A stretch of DNA of 64,000 bases from Planococcus circulans (GCF_020023385.1 NZ_JAIQCL010000001.1:434001-498000), one strand, 5' to 3'. Positions 43,754-52,237 are shown, counted from the stretch's first letter. Made by a program: numbers and translations. Notes: generated from the letters alone by a model not told the origin.

Positions 43754-44485
43754 ATGAAATTGAAACTTATATTACTGACTCTATTCTTCCTCTCAGGCTG
43801 CGGCATGTTGGAGACGACGGACACCGCTGGCACGACCGACCAGATCGATGTGGAAGTGACACAGGTCATTGATGGCGACACCATCAAAATCATCTATGAG
43901 GGTGAAGAAGTGACCGTCCGCTATCTGTTGATGGATACACCGGAAACCAATCATCCACGCCTGGGCGAACAGCCTCTCGGCAAAGAAGCCACTGAAGAAA
44001 ACAAACGGCTGATTGAATCGGGCGATGTATCGATCGAATTCGACGTCGGCGACCGCTTTGACGACTACGACCGCTTGCTGGCCTATATTTATGTGGATGG
44101 CGAAAGTGTACAGGAACAGCTGATTGAATCCGGACTTGCCAGAGTCGCCTATGTGTTCCCGCCAAATACCCGCTACCTCGATGACTTCGAGCAAGCGGAA
44201 CAAATTGCGAGAGACAAGGAAGCAGGCATTTGGCAATACGAAAACTATTCCACTGACCGGGGCTTCAACTCAGATGTCTTCGGACAAGATTCAACCGGAA
44301 ATAACAGCCCTGCCACTGAAGAGCCGACTCAAGGCGATTGCGCGATCAAAGGGAACATCAACCGCAGCGGCAATAAAATCTATCATATGCCGAGCGATTC
44401 CTCCTACGAGCAAACCAATCCGGAAGAATGGTTCTGCACTGAACAAGAAGCACAAGATGCCGGTTTCCGGGGTGTTGGCCAGTAG
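43754..44485 (+). CDS. Lipoprotein thermonuclease with C-terminal sunset domain
   Basis: A 243-residue protein. The signal peptide with lipobox (LFFLSGC) ends at Cys 17. The staphylococcal-nuclease domain follows at about 32-165: VIDGDTIKI, VRYLLMDTPET (first active-site Arg), KEATEENKR (Glu), and YDRLLAYIYVDG (second Arg). The C-terminal 50 residues GDCAIKGNINRSGNKIYHMP with WFCTEQEAQDAGFR form the small Cys-containing domain often attached to such nucleases. It would cut DNA/RNA at the cell surface. ATG 43754 is chosen for the signal peptide. Confidence 0.9.
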   Translation: MKLKLILLTLFFLSGCGMLETTDTAGTTDQIDVEVTQVIDGDTIKIIYEGEEVTVRYLLMDTPETNHPRLGEQPLGKEATEENKRLIESGDVSIEFDVGDRFDDYDRLLAYIYVDGESVQEQLIESGLARVAYVFPPNTRYLDDFEQAEQIARDKEAGIWQYENYSTDRGFNSDVFGQDSTGNNSPATEEPTQGDCAIKGNINRSGNKIYHMPSDSSYEQTNPEEWFCTEQEAQDAGFRGVGQ

Positions 44486-44564
44486 GACAAAGGCTCTTCA
44501 TCTAGCTTTTTTCCGCCTGGATGCCTGATGAAATGCAGATCGTATTTTTCTTCTCCAAAAACTA

Positions 44565-44592
44565 TTGACTTTTTCCGTGGACAAGATATACT
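44565..44592 (+). promoter_or_regulatory. tRNA-Val promoter
   Basis: TTGACT (44565-44570), 16-base spacer, TATACT (44587-44592), 22 bases before the tRNA. Confidence 0.85.
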
Positions 44593-44613
44593 TATATTTG
44601 TCCTGGAAATTGA

Positions 44614-44686
44614 GATTCCTTAGCTCAGCTGGGAGAGCGCTACCTTGACAGGGTAGAGGTCGCTGGTTCGAGCCCAGTAGGAATCA
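44614..44686 (+). tRNA. tRNA-Val (anticodon GAC)
   Basis: Complete cloverleaf. The acceptor GATTCCT pairs with AGGAATC; the D arm is GCTC...GAGC; the anticodon stem CTACC/GGTAG encloses TTGACAG with anticodon GAC; the T arm is GCTGG-TTCGAGC-CCAGT. The discriminator is A and CCA is not encoded. It is a single-gene unit with its own promoter and terminator. Confidence 0.95.
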
Positions 44687-44700
44687 TATGTGTTAAATTG

Positions 44701-44737
44701 AAAAACCGCGCAGCCTCATTGGCTGCGCGGTTTTTTT
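44701..44737 (+). terminator. Terminator of tRNA-Val
   Basis: AAAAACCGCGCAGCC-tcatt-GGCTGCGCGGTTTTTTT. Confidence 0.93.
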
Positions 44738-44794
44738 GTGCTCCATATTTTTCAATCTGCGGACAGCGAGCCGAAAAAAACAGCGGACCCATCC

Positions 44795-44905
44795 TCAAAT
44801 TAAAAACAATAATAGGACAATCAGTAAAATACCACCATAGAAATAGAATCCATCTTGAAAGCTTATGCTCTCTTCGCCAAAGAAATACAAATTTAACTGC
44901 TTCAT
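44795..44905 (-). CDS. Possible small membrane protein, 36 aa
   Basis: ATG at 44905 with AAGGGATG a few bases upstream opens 36 codons. The product begins MKQLNLYFFGEES and has a C-terminal hydrophobic stretch of about 13 residues (YYGG-type turn followed by ILLIVLLLFLI). It lies about 45 bases downstream of the yolD-type gene on the same strand. The size, ribosome binding site and hydrophobic end suggest a real small membrane protein, but composition alone cannot prove it. Confidence 0.45.
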   Translation of the reverse strand: MKQLNLYFFGEESISFQDGFYFYGGILLIVLLLFLI

Positions 44906-44950
44906 TTCATCATCCCTTTTTTAAATTTCTCTAAGAAGCGATTCCTACTT

Positions 44951-45313
44951 TCATTCAACCGTCACAATCGAAACCACTTCATCCATCGGCAGCCTGTGCT
45001 TTTCAGCTTGATCTCCGTAAATCAACATACGGCTTCTTGCATCGATGCCTTCAATCATCCCCCTATGCTCATGGATCACGCCGTCCTTCCAGCTGTGGAT
45101 AAGGACTTCGCATTGGCGTTTCAGTGCAATGTCCATCTCCTCCTGGAGCAGCTGCAAGTCGTATTCGTTCAGGTCGGGTTTGGGTACCTTTTCGTCTTTT
45201 TCGTACCACTCCCGGATCATTTCGACATGTTCCGGCAGCATTAAAGCTGTCCATTTGATCTTTCCACGGTCTTTGATGTCGCCTACGGTCTTTAAATATT
45301 TATTGCGCTTCAT
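44951..45313 (-). CDS. YolD-like family protein
   Basis: A 120-residue protein of the YolD type: IKWTALMLPEHVEMIREWYE near residue 20 and the end IDARSRMLIYGDQAEK-HRLPMDEVVSIV are family hallmarks. YolD-like genes very often lie directly after a Y-family polymerase gene (uvrX) and are thought to have an accessory, UmuD-like role in SOS mutagenesis; the activity is unproven. ATG 45313 has AAGGGGAG upstream, and the gene follows uvrX by 13 bases. Confidence 0.85.
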   Translation of the reverse strand: MKRNKYLKTVGDIKDRGKIKWTALMLPEHVEMIREWYEKDEKVPKPDLNEYDLQLLQEEMDIALKRQCEVLIHSWKDGVIHEHRGMIEGIDARSRMLIYGDQAEKHRLPMDEVVSIVTVE

Positions 45314-45326
45314 CGGACCACTCCCC

Positions 45327-46589
45327 TTATTCTTTATTGTGTCCGCCAATCAGTTTCGTCCGCGCTATGGCTGTGCCTGCCTGGGTACCCGATATGCCCC
45401 GGTAAATCGCCGAATAGCCGTACTTTTTCCGGATGCTGTCCATGGCTGTTCCAAGACTTCTGTTTTCGAACTTCCGTTCATCAAAAAGGCTTAACTGCAT
45501 GGATGATTCTTCTTCCAGGTTGCTGATGGACAGTGAAATCTGTCGGACGGGTTTGTGCTGGAAATGTTCTCTGAAAATCGCCTGGCAGACCTGATAAATC
45601 TTCAAGGTGTCATTTGTCGCTTCTTCAATAGAGCGCGAGCGGGAAAAGCCCCCACCGAAGGCAGTTTTGCTGTATGCGATGCCTAAATGTATCGTCCTCC
45701 CTGCACGGCGGGCTTGGCGCGTCCGCATCGCTACGTCTTCGCACATTTCCAGAAGGATTATCATGATGTCTTTTTCTTCTATGTAATCCCGATATAGAAT
45801 CTGTCCTTTTCCATAACTGACCTGCCCCTCTATCAAGGGAGATCCCAGATCCGATAAATCGATGCCATTCGCGTGCTGATGCAGCTGATTGCCCAGAATC
45901 CCGAACCGCTCTTCCAACAGAGAGACATCCGCACTCGCCAGATCCCCCACACAAAAGATGCCCATGCTGTTCAGGGTCTTTTCCGTTCGTGATCCGATGC
46001 CCCACATTCTCCGCAGAGGCGCAACAGGCCATAACTTCGCTGCTACATCAGCATATGTCCAATAGGCAAAACCCGTTTCTTTCGCTTCCAGATCCAAAGC
46101 CAGCTTCGCCAGCAGCATATTGGGCCCTCCACCGACCGAGGAAGGCAGTTTGAAGTGATCCAGCAACTCCTGTTGAATGCGGCGCATGGTGACTTCAGGC
46201 GATCCCCATAACTTTTCAGTGCCTGTAAGTTCAATGAAACTTTCGTCCACGCTATAGATATGAATCGACTCTTTTGGCACATAAGTTCCCAATAACTCAG
46301 TGATGGCCATGGACTTCTCCAAATACAGCTTCATTTTCGGTTCAATCAGCAAGATGTCCGGATGGTTGGGGATTTCAAAAAGCCGCGTGCCGGTTTTCAC
46401 ACCAAAACGCTGCTTCATCATCGGTGAAGCAGCTAAAACCACACTCCCCTTCCGCTCCTGATTCCCGACAATCGCAATACACACTTCCAGTGGATCCAAC
46501 CCCAGCTCGACCGCAGAAACACTGGCATAAAATCCGCGCATGTCGATGCAGAATATAGAGCGTTCCGGCAGTTCATGTCCTTTCATCAT
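45327..46589 (-). CDS. uvrX: Y-family DNA polymerase, UvrX type
   Basis: A 420-residue translesion polymerase. Catalytic acidic residues are in FCIDMRGFYASVSAVE (N-terminal Asp) and IYSVDESFIELTG (Asp-Glu pair); the HhH-like RRMWGIGSRTEKTLNSMGI and the little-finger region follow. It belongs to the UvrX/YqjW branch rather than Pol IV. The start is ATG 46589 with GGGAGG five bases upstream. A perfect LexA box lies just upstream, so it is expected to be SOS-induced together with the YolD gene. Confidence 0.92.
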   Translation of the reverse strand: MMKGHELPERSIFCIDMRGFYASVSAVELGLDPLEVCIAIVGNQERKGSVVLAASPMMKQRFGVKTGTRLFEIPNHPDILLIEPKMKLYLEKSMAITELLGTYVPKESIHIYSVDESFIELTGTEKLWGSPEVTMRRIQQELLDHFKLPSSVGGGPNMLLAKLALDLEAKETGFAYWTYADVAAKLWPVAPLRRMWGIGSRTEKTLNSMGIFCVGDLASADVSLLEERFGILGNQLHQHANGIDLSDLGSPLIEGQVSYGKGQILYRDYIEEKDIMIILLEMCEDVAMRTRQARRAGRTIHLGIAYSKTAFGGGFSRSRSIEEATNDTLKIYQVCQAIFREHFQHKPVRQISLSISNLEEESSMQLSLFDERKFENRSLGTAMDSIRKKYGYSAIYRGISGTQAGTAIARTKLIGGHNKE

Positions 46590-46606
46590 CGCCACCTCCC
46601 TAAAGG

Positions 46607-46618
46607 GAACGTATGTTC
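46607..46618 (-). promoter_or_regulatory. LexA (DinR) operator
   Basis: GAAC-ATAC-GTTC on the minus strand, an exact match to the Bacillus SOS box core, between the -10 element and the uvrX ribosome binding site. Confidence 0.88.
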
Positions 46619-46620
46619 TT

Positions 46621-46649
46621 ATTCTATACCACCACTATGACAACAGCAA
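46621..46649 (-). promoter_or_regulatory. uvrX promoter
   Basis: TTGCTG (46649-46644), 17-base spacer, TAGAAT (46626-46621); the LexA box begins three bases downstream. Confidence 0.65.
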
Positions 46650-46818
46650 TCCTTTTTGCGAAAATAAAAATTCCGGTCTTTGTTTTATTTAATTCGAAGG
46701 GGAACAGAAGCCGCTTTTCCAAGACTTTTCTGCTGTTTTCATTTCAGTCAACCCGGGATGGTTGGCCTTCAGCTTAGACAGAAGAATTGCCGCCTGAATC
46801 AACGAATTTTCTAACAAC

Positions 46819-46847
46819 TTTACATTTGGCTGACCGCGTATTATGAT
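46819..46847 (+). promoter_or_regulatory. Promoter of candidate small RNA
   Basis: TTTACA (46819-46824), 17-base spacer, TATGAT (46842-46847), with no gene downstream on this strand. Confidence 0.55.
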
Positions 46848-46853
46848 AGTCCA

Positions 46854-47011
46854 AGTAAGAGATTTGACATCCATCGTTCTTATCAGCGCAACGGAAAACA
46901 GGACAGCAACTGTTCGCGCCCTGAAGGAATCATTGGGTGCCAAACCCACTGCAAGCTTTAGGAACAAAGTTTGCTTTGAAAAAGTCATCGCCTTCGGGTG
47001 ATGGCTTTTTT
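46854..47011 (+). ncRNA. Candidate structured small RNA, about 158 nt
   Basis: The gap between uvrX and the TRAP transporter holds a plus-strand unit with promoter, hairpins and terminator but no convincing gene. Hairpins are AACAG/CTGTT (46897-46901/46910-46914), TGGGT-gccaa-ACCCA (46934-46948), GCAAGCTTT/AAAGTTTGC (46951-46959/46966-46974, one G-T pair), and the terminator GTCATCGCC-ttc-GGTGATGGC followed by six T. A 52-codon frame from ATG 46843 starts inside the -10 box and lacks a ribosome binding site. I do not recognise a known family. Confidence 0.4.
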
Positions 47012-47042
47012 CGTTTTTTTTATATTTTTTATATGATAAAAA

Positions 47043-47084
47043 AACACAAAACCGGCCGGGCTAATGCCCGGCCGGTTTTGTGTT
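47043..47084 (-). terminator. Terminator of the TRAP operon
   Basis: Perfect 19-bp arms around taat: AACACAAAACCGGCCGGGC and its complement, directly after the transporter stop codon. Confidence 0.92.
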
Positions 47085-47087
47085 CAA

Positions 47088-49121
47088 TTATGCTTCTGCT
47101 GTTTTAGCAGGTTTTTTATCGCGTGCCAGCCATTGGATTCCGAACAGAATCACAAATGCGACAGCACCGATTGTATCAGATAGGCCTTCCGGATAAATCA
47201 AAGCAAGTCCGGTTGCAAATGTCAGGATACGCTCGATCCAGTTTAGCTTCCGGTACCAATAACCGATCAGTCCCGCTCCGATAGCGATCATACCTGTCAG
47301 AGCCGTGATCAATACCCAGATCAGTTCCGGCCAGGTCGTATCGATCATTAGAAGGGCTGGTGACAAAACGAACATATACGGAATGATGAACGCTGCTATC
47401 GCCAGTTTAGCCGCGGTGAAACCGGTCCGTATCGGCTCACCACCCGAGATTCCTGAAGCCGCAAATGCTGCTAAAGCAACCGGAGGGGTGATATCGGCGA
47501 TGATTCCGAAGTAAAATACGAATAAATGGGCAGATAAAGCGACCACAAGCGGCACCGCTGCTCCAACCGGCTCATCTATCATCAACAAAGTGATGATGGC
47601 TGGTGCCGCTATCGTTGAGGTAATGACATAGTTGGCGGTTGTCGGTGATCCCATACCCAGGACAATCGCTGCCAGCATCGTGAAGAATAGCGTCAGCAGG
47701 ATATTTCCGCCTGAAGCGGAAACCAGCCCATTCGCCAAACTTAAACCAAGGCCGGTCTTTACAACGACCCCGACGATGATCCCTGCTGCCGCTGTTGCTG
47801 CTGCAACAGCCAGAGCAGTCCGAGCACCGTCAACCAACGCTAAGATGATGTCTTTGAAATTCAAGCGCGTTTCTTTATTGAAGGCACTGACAAAAATCGT
47901 CAGCAGAATCCCGTAAAGCGCTGCTTGCATAGTCGGAATACCAATCAATAGGAAGAAGATGATTGCAACAATCGGCAGGAGCAGGTAAATCTTTTTCAAG
48001 ACTTCCTTGCGGTCCGGCATTTCTTCCGGTGAAAGGCCCTTTAAGCCGATTCGCTTGGCTTCGAAATGGGTCATGATCCAAACGCCTGTGAAATATAAAA
48101 GAGCCGGTATTGCAGCTGCTTTGGCAATTTCCCAGTAAGTCACTCCCCCGATAAATTCCACCATCAGGAAGGCTGCTGCCCCCATAATCGGGGGCATCAG
48201 CTGACCGCCGGTGGAAGCTGCTGCTTCCACCCCGCCGGCAAATTCTTTTTTATAGCCTAATTTTTTCATCATCGGAATCGTATAAGAACCCGATGTAACA
48301 ACATTGGCAACAGAACTTCCGGAAATGGTTCCCTGCAGGGCACTTGAGAAAATCGCTACCTTGGCCGGTCCACCCGTTAAATTTCCGGCCAGGGATACAG
48401 CCAAGTCGTTAAAGTACTGTCCGACTCCCGTTTTCACCAGGAAGGAACCGAATAACAGGAAGGTGAAAATGAAAGTCGCCGATACGCCGATCGGTGTTCC
48501 CAATATTCCATCGGTGGTATAGAACATCAACTGAACGACTGAGTCCAGATCTTGTCCTCTATGACGCAGGAATCCTGGGAAATAAGGACCGAAAAAGGAA
48601 TAGGCCAAAAACAAACTGGCAATGACCGTAATCGGCATTCCCACTGCACGCCTTGTCGCTTCAAGTGTCAGCAAGATCGCTAAAATACCGACGATCAAGT
48701 CCAATTCAGTGACCCGCCCCAGACGGAACACCAAATCGTCATACATGATCGGCCAATAGGCAGCTACGCCGATCGACAACAAGGCCAGGATATAATCGTA
48801 CCAGGCAACTTTAAGGCGGTTTCCTTTACGTTTTCTGGCAGGAAACAATAGATAGATCAGGGATAAAGCAAATCCTAAGTGAATCGAGCGCTGAATATAG
48901 GCGGTGTATTGACCAAAAATTGCCGTATAAAGCTGGAATAGAGCAAATGCCAATAATCCGAAAAAGACCACATGTTTAATGATTCCGCTTAAATCCCGTG
49001 TATTGGATTCGGGATCATATCTTTGTAGGATTTCTTTCTGTTTTTCTTCTGAGATGTAGGATTCATCCTCTGGTGGAAGCTTTTGCTGTTCGCGTTCTTC
49101 TGGAGGCAACTTATCGCTCAT
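47088..49121 (-). CDS. TRAP transporter, fused 4TM/12TM permease
   Basis: A 677-residue permease in which the small (DctQ-like, about residues 50-170) and large (DctM-like, about 180-640) TRAP subunits are fused, as is usual for TAXI-type TRAP systems. Typical DctM sequences are SGSSVANVVTSGSYTIPMMK and STGGQLMPPIMGAAAFLM, with LGMGSPTTANYV in the second half. It should import an organic acid with Na+ or H+, using the binding lipoprotein encoded first in the operon. The start is ATG 49121 (TTG 49124 unlikely); it overlaps the DUF1850 gene by 11 bases. Confidence 0.93.
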   Translation of the reverse strand: MSDKLPPEEREQQKLPPEDESYISEEKQKEILQRYDPESNTRDLSGIIKHVVFFGLLAFALFQLYTAIFGQYTAYIQRSIHLGFALSLIYLLFPARKRKGNRLKVAWYDYILALLSIGVAAYWPIMYDDLVFRLGRVTELDLIVGILAILLTLEATRRAVGMPITVIASLFLAYSFFGPYFPGFLRHRGQDLDSVVQLMFYTTDGILGTPIGVSATFIFTFLLFGSFLVKTGVGQYFNDLAVSLAGNLTGGPAKVAIFSSALQGTISGSSVANVVTSGSYTIPMMKKLGYKKEFAGGVEAAASTGGQLMPPIMGAAAFLMVEFIGGVTYWEIAKAAAIPALLYFTGVWIMTHFEAKRIGLKGLSPEEMPDRKEVLKKIYLLLPIVAIIFFLLIGIPTMQAALYGILLTIFVSAFNKETRLNFKDIILALVDGARTALAVAAATAAAGIIVGVVVKTGLGLSLANGLVSASGGNILLTLFFTMLAAIVLGMGSPTTANYVITSTIAAPAIITLLMIDEPVGAAVPLVVALSAHLFVFYFGIIADITPPVALAAFAASGISGGEPIRTGFTAAKLAIAAFIIPYMFVLSPALLMIDTTWPELIWVLITALTGMIAIGAGLIGYWYRKLNWIERILTFATGLALIYPEGLSDTIGAVAFVILFGIQWLARDKKPAKTAEA

Positions 49122-49635
49122 CAAATCTCACTCCTTTTCTTAGTTGAAATAGGGATAAGCGCTCTACCCGAAAAGTATACGACTTACCTCTTTCAAGCGT
49201 TTTTTTCAAATCCATTTGACGCCCTTTAGTGCCAAATGACAGTCCTGCATCAACATCCCCTACAAACAGCCGGAATTCAGGAATTTTCTTCGTCATATTC
49301 TTGATGAAGTATTTACCGTCTTTTTCGACAAAGGTCTCTCCTTCTCCTGCATTTGAAGGCATGCCAATATTAAAATCTTCGTATTCAAGCTCTGTCATCA
49401 TCAGCTCATTATTTTCCATTACTTTGTAGCTCTCGATGACTTCCGACAGATGGATTGAATGCGTATACCTGATTTGGAAATACGGACTTTCCACCGGTAG
49501 ATAAGCCGCTGTTTCTTCAGTCTGATTATCGATAAATACATAATGCTTATGGAAAGGGAAGAATGCGATTAAGGAGCCGATTAAGATGAGGGCAATCAGT
49601 AAAAGAAGAAATTTCTGCATCCGGAGAAACTGCAT
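49111..49635 (-). CDS. DUF1850 protein of the TRAP operon
   Basis: A 174-residue protein with an N-terminal membrane anchor (about 9-27) and an extracytoplasmic domain containing FQIRYTHSIHLSEVIESYKV, the DUF1850 hallmark. DUF1850 genes are regularly found between TAXI-type binding protein and fused permease genes, so it is probably an accessory subunit of the importer, though its role is unknown. GGAGGAGA precedes the ATG. Confidence 0.88.
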   Translation of the reverse strand: MQFLRMQKFLLLLIALILIGSLIAFFPFHKHYVFIDNQTEETAAYLPVESPYFQIRYTHSIHLSEVIESYKVMENNELMMTELEYEDFNIGMPSNAGEGETFVEKDGKYFIKNMTKKIPEFRLFVGDVDAGLSFGTKGRQMDLKKTLERGKSYTFRVERLSLFQLRKGVRFDER

Positions 49636-49665
49636 AGACCATTCTCCTCCATCTTCAAAACAAAG

Positions 49666-49699
49666 AACTGACGGCAGAGCTCACGCTTTACCGTCAGTT
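49666..49699 (-). other. Intercistronic hairpin between binding protein and DUF1850 genes
   Basis: AACTGACGG/CCGTCAGTT arms with a 16-base loop and no T run. It could stabilise or attenuate the upstream mRNA so that the binding protein is made in excess. Confidence 0.5.
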
Positions 49700-49713
49700 A
49701 ATCGCTCATTCAA

Positions 49714-50700
49714 TTAGTTTACTTCGTCGAAATACTTCTGAGCTCCTGGGTGGATGTCGATTCCGATTCCATCAAGAGCTGTTTCAGCTTTGATAAATTC
49801 AGCTTTTGCATGCTGGATTTGATCTGTGTTTTCGTAGATCGCTTTCGTGATGTCGTAGACAAGATCTTCCGAAAGGTCGTTCTGAACCACTAGCATCGCG
49901 AGAACAGAGACAGTTGGAACTTCCTCAGTCAAGCCGTAGATGCCGGATGGTACAACGTCATGGGCATAATATGGATATTTCTCGATCAGTTCGTCAGCTT
50001 TATCCTGCTCTACAGGGACAATGACAACGTCTGAAGTAGCTCCAAGGCTTTCGACTGCGCCAGTCGGAGTTCCTGCAGTGATGAATGCCGCGTCAATCTG
50101 GCCTGATTGCAGACTTTCCTGCGACTCACCGAAGTCAAGGTTCTGTGCATCGATATCTTCCATTGTCATACCATGGATTTCCAATAATTGTTCAGCGTTA
50201 ATATAAGTCCCGGATCCAGGGGCACCAACAGAGATGCTTTTGCCTGCCAAGTCATCAAAAGAAGCAATACCGGAATTCGCAGTCGTAACCAATTGAATCG
50301 TCTCCGGATAAAGTGCACCGATTGCAGAAACGGTATCGATCACTTCGCCTTCGAACATGTTCGATCCTTCAGCAGCATAGAAAGCTGTATCCGTTTGCAC
50401 GAATGCGATCTGTGCAGCGCCATCGGCAAGTGCCGTCATGTTCGCAGCAGAAGCCTGTGAAACTTCAGCCGTGGTATCCAAACCTGTTTCGTTTTCAATG
50501 ATCGTCGCCATAGCGCCGCCAAGTGGATAATAAGTACCTGTCGTTCCGCCTGTCAGGATGCTGAGGAATTCAGGATCAGAAGCCCCGCCTTCGCCTTCTC
50601 CTTCGGGTTCTGTAGTAGCTGCATCATCTCCGCAACCTGCCAAAAATACAGATCCTGCAAGAGTTACTGCAGCAAATAAACCAAATTTCTTTTTCAACAT
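49714..50700 (-). CDS. TAXI-family TRAP solute-binding lipoprotein
   Basis: A 328-residue lipoprotein: signal peptide MLKKKFGLFAAVTLAGSVF, lipobox LAGC, then an acidic Gly/Glu linker and the TAXI domain (SILTGGTTGTYYPLGGAMA, FDDLAGKSISVGAPGSGTYI). TAXI proteins capture the substrate, often glutamate or a C4 acid, and hand it to the fused permease encoded in the same operon. The start is ATG 50700 behind AGGGAGG; an earlier in-frame start at 50775 would lie on the promoter. Confidence 0.92.
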   Translation of the reverse strand: MLKKKFGLFAAVTLAGSVFLAGCGDDAATTEPEGEGEGGASDPEFLSILTGGTTGTYYPLGGAMATIIENETGLDTTAEVSQASAANMTALADGAAQIAFVQTDTAFYAAEGSNMFEGEVIDTVSAIGALYPETIQLVTTANSGIASFDDLAGKSISVGAPGSGTYINAEQLLEIHGMTMEDIDAQNLDFGESQESLQSGQIDAAFITAGTPTGAVESLGATSDVVIVPVEQDKADELIEKYPYYAHDVVPSGIYGLTEEVPTVSVLAMLVVQNDLSEDLVYDITKAIYENTDQIQHAKAEFIKAETALDGIGIDIHPGAQKYFDEVN

Positions 50701-50745
50701 AAAGTGACCTCCCTTTTCAATAATAGTATTCCGTGTTCCAACTTC

Positions 50746-50775
50746 ATAATAGCATGTCTTTCTTACTAGTTTCAA
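50746..50775 (-). promoter_or_regulatory. Promoter of the TRAP operon
   Basis: TTGAAA (50775-50770), 18-base spacer, TATTAT (50751-50746), 45 bases before the ATG. Confidence 0.6.
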
Positions 50776-50825
50776 TGCATTTCAGTAAATACAACCGCTT
50801 ACAACGGGAACATTCAGAAAAATAA

Positions 50826-51410
50826 TCAGGTTTCAGCACCTTCTACATGGGTTTCAGGAGCTGTGTCTTCCGGAGCCAGATCTTCAAATGTTCTGCCCTG
50901 CTCTTCAAGATCACGTGTCCGGTGGGCAATGCGGGCAGATGCACACGCTGCGACGCTTGCTACTAAATCATCGAGGAATGTGTGGACCTGGCCACCGTAT
51001 TTTGTATCCAGGTTATGGATAATACCTGTTTTGTTTTTGTCCAAGTGGCCAAATGTGGTCACGGCGATGCTGCCGTATGTTAAAACTGCTCCCAGCCCAA
51101 TCATTTCATCGACACCGAAGAGCCCTTCATCCGATCCCACGATCTGCTGGAGCGGGCGGGATAATTTCCCTTGCTCTGCCAATTCATCCAATTCAATCCC
51201 TACCAGAAGGGCGTGCTGCATTTCGCGTTTACGCAAAACACTTTCAACCGATTCCATGCAATGTTCAATCTTCAGCCCCTCATTGAAAGGCAGCTGCATA
51301 TCCAAAACAATTTTGGCTATGTCTTCATTGGTGACTCCTCTGCGCTCCAGTGCTTCGTGCGTTGCTTTTGTCACGTCGTCTGAGTGTACTCGAAATCTTC
51401 CGCCATCCAT
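50826..51410 (-). CDS. Phosphatidylglycerophosphatase A-like protein (YutG family)
   Basis: A 194-residue protein with an N-terminal helical part (THEALERRGVTNEDIAKIVL) and a C-terminal PgpA/YutG-like domain: IGLGAVLTYGSIAVTTFGHL, then VHTFLDDLVASVAACASARIAHR. The family resembles the phosphatase that makes phosphatidylglycerol, but Gram-positive members are poorly characterised. The last 20 residues are acidic. AGGGAAGGGG precedes the ATG. It is divergent from the yjcH-like gene. Confidence 0.85.
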   Translation of the reverse strand: MDGGRFRVHSDDVTKATHEALERRGVTNEDIAKIVLDMQLPFNEGLKIEHCMESVESVLRKREMQHALLVGIELDELAEQGKLSRPLQQIVGSDEGLFGVDEMIGLGAVLTYGSIAVTTFGHLDKNKTGIIHNLDTKYGGQVHTFLDDLVASVAACASARIAHRTRDLEEQGRTFEDLAPEDTAPETHVEGAET

Positions 51411-51514
51411 ATCAAAAACCCCTTCCCTCTATATAATTGGTGTTCTTTTCCCATTATACCTTGTCGATTCATTATGGTACAATTTTCTTACAAAACTCTA
51501 GAGGAGGCCTATCA

Positions 51515-52237
51515 ATGACTACTGGAAAGGTAGAAGATTTATCCATCTACAGCAAGGAACTTCAAGAAGACATGCAATTGCTTGTCTATCTTCCTTCCAA
51601 TTTCTCGCCCTTATATAAATATACGCTGGTCATCGCTTCTGACGGCAAAGACTATTTTCAATTAGGACGAATTCCACGGGTGGTGGATGAGCTATTGGAA
51701 AATCAGGAAATTGAAAACATCATCGTGATCGGTGTTCCTTACAAGAGCGTAGCTGACCGGAACAAAAAATACGAACCGACCGGCGAACAGCATGGTGCCT
51801 ATCTGCGTTTTTTGGCGCACGAACTGGTTCCCTTCCTGGACGAAAAATACCCGACCTATCAAGTAGGCATGGGCCGTGCATTAATCGGGGATTCGCTTGC
51901 AGCGACCGTGTCTTTAATGGCTGCTTTAAAATATCCTAACATTTTCGGCCGCGTCATCCTGCAATCACCTAAAGTGGGAGATGAAATGCTCACAGCAGTG
52001 GAAGCATTTAAATCGGCCAATTCCTTTACCGTTTATCATGTCATCGGAAAGGAAGAAACAGCTGTCAAACTAAGCAACGGCGGAACCGAGGATTTTGTCG
52101 GACCAAACCGGAAATTAAATAATTTAATGAAAAATAAAGGGTTTTCGATCTTTTATGAAGAATTTGAAGGAGACCACACTTGGAGACATTGGCAGCCCGA
52201 TTTGCGGCGTGCATTGATTCAGAACTTCGGCATGTAG
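51515..52237 (+). CDS. yjcH: Esterase-like alpha/beta hydrolase, YjcH family
   Basis: A 240-residue putative esterase (esterase D/enterochelin esterase-like fold). The nucleophile elbow is ALIGDSLAATVSLM with GDSLA, and a late His occurs in FEGDHTWRHWQPDL. Length and context match B. subtilis YjcH, the first of the yjcH-yjcG-yjcF trio. The start is ATG 51515 with AGAGGAGG nine bases upstream. The substrate is not known. Confidence 0.88.
   Translation: MTTGKVEDLSIYSKELQEDMQLLVYLPSNFSPLYKYTLVIASDGKDYFQLGRIPRVVDELLENQEIENIIVIGVPYKSVADRNKKYEPTGEQHGAYLRFLAHELVPFLDEKYPTYQVGMGRALIGDSLAATVSLMAALKYPNIFGRVILQSPKVGDEMLTAVEAFKSANSFTVYHVIGKEETAVKLSNGGTEDFVGPNRKLNNLMKNKGFSIFYEEFEGDHTWRHWQPDLRRALIQNFGM

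Noticed and set aside
46689-46988. 99-codon minus-strand frame between uvrX and the TRAP operon
   Set aside because: No ribosome binding site, antisense to the promoter-hairpin-terminator unit, and no family resemblance.
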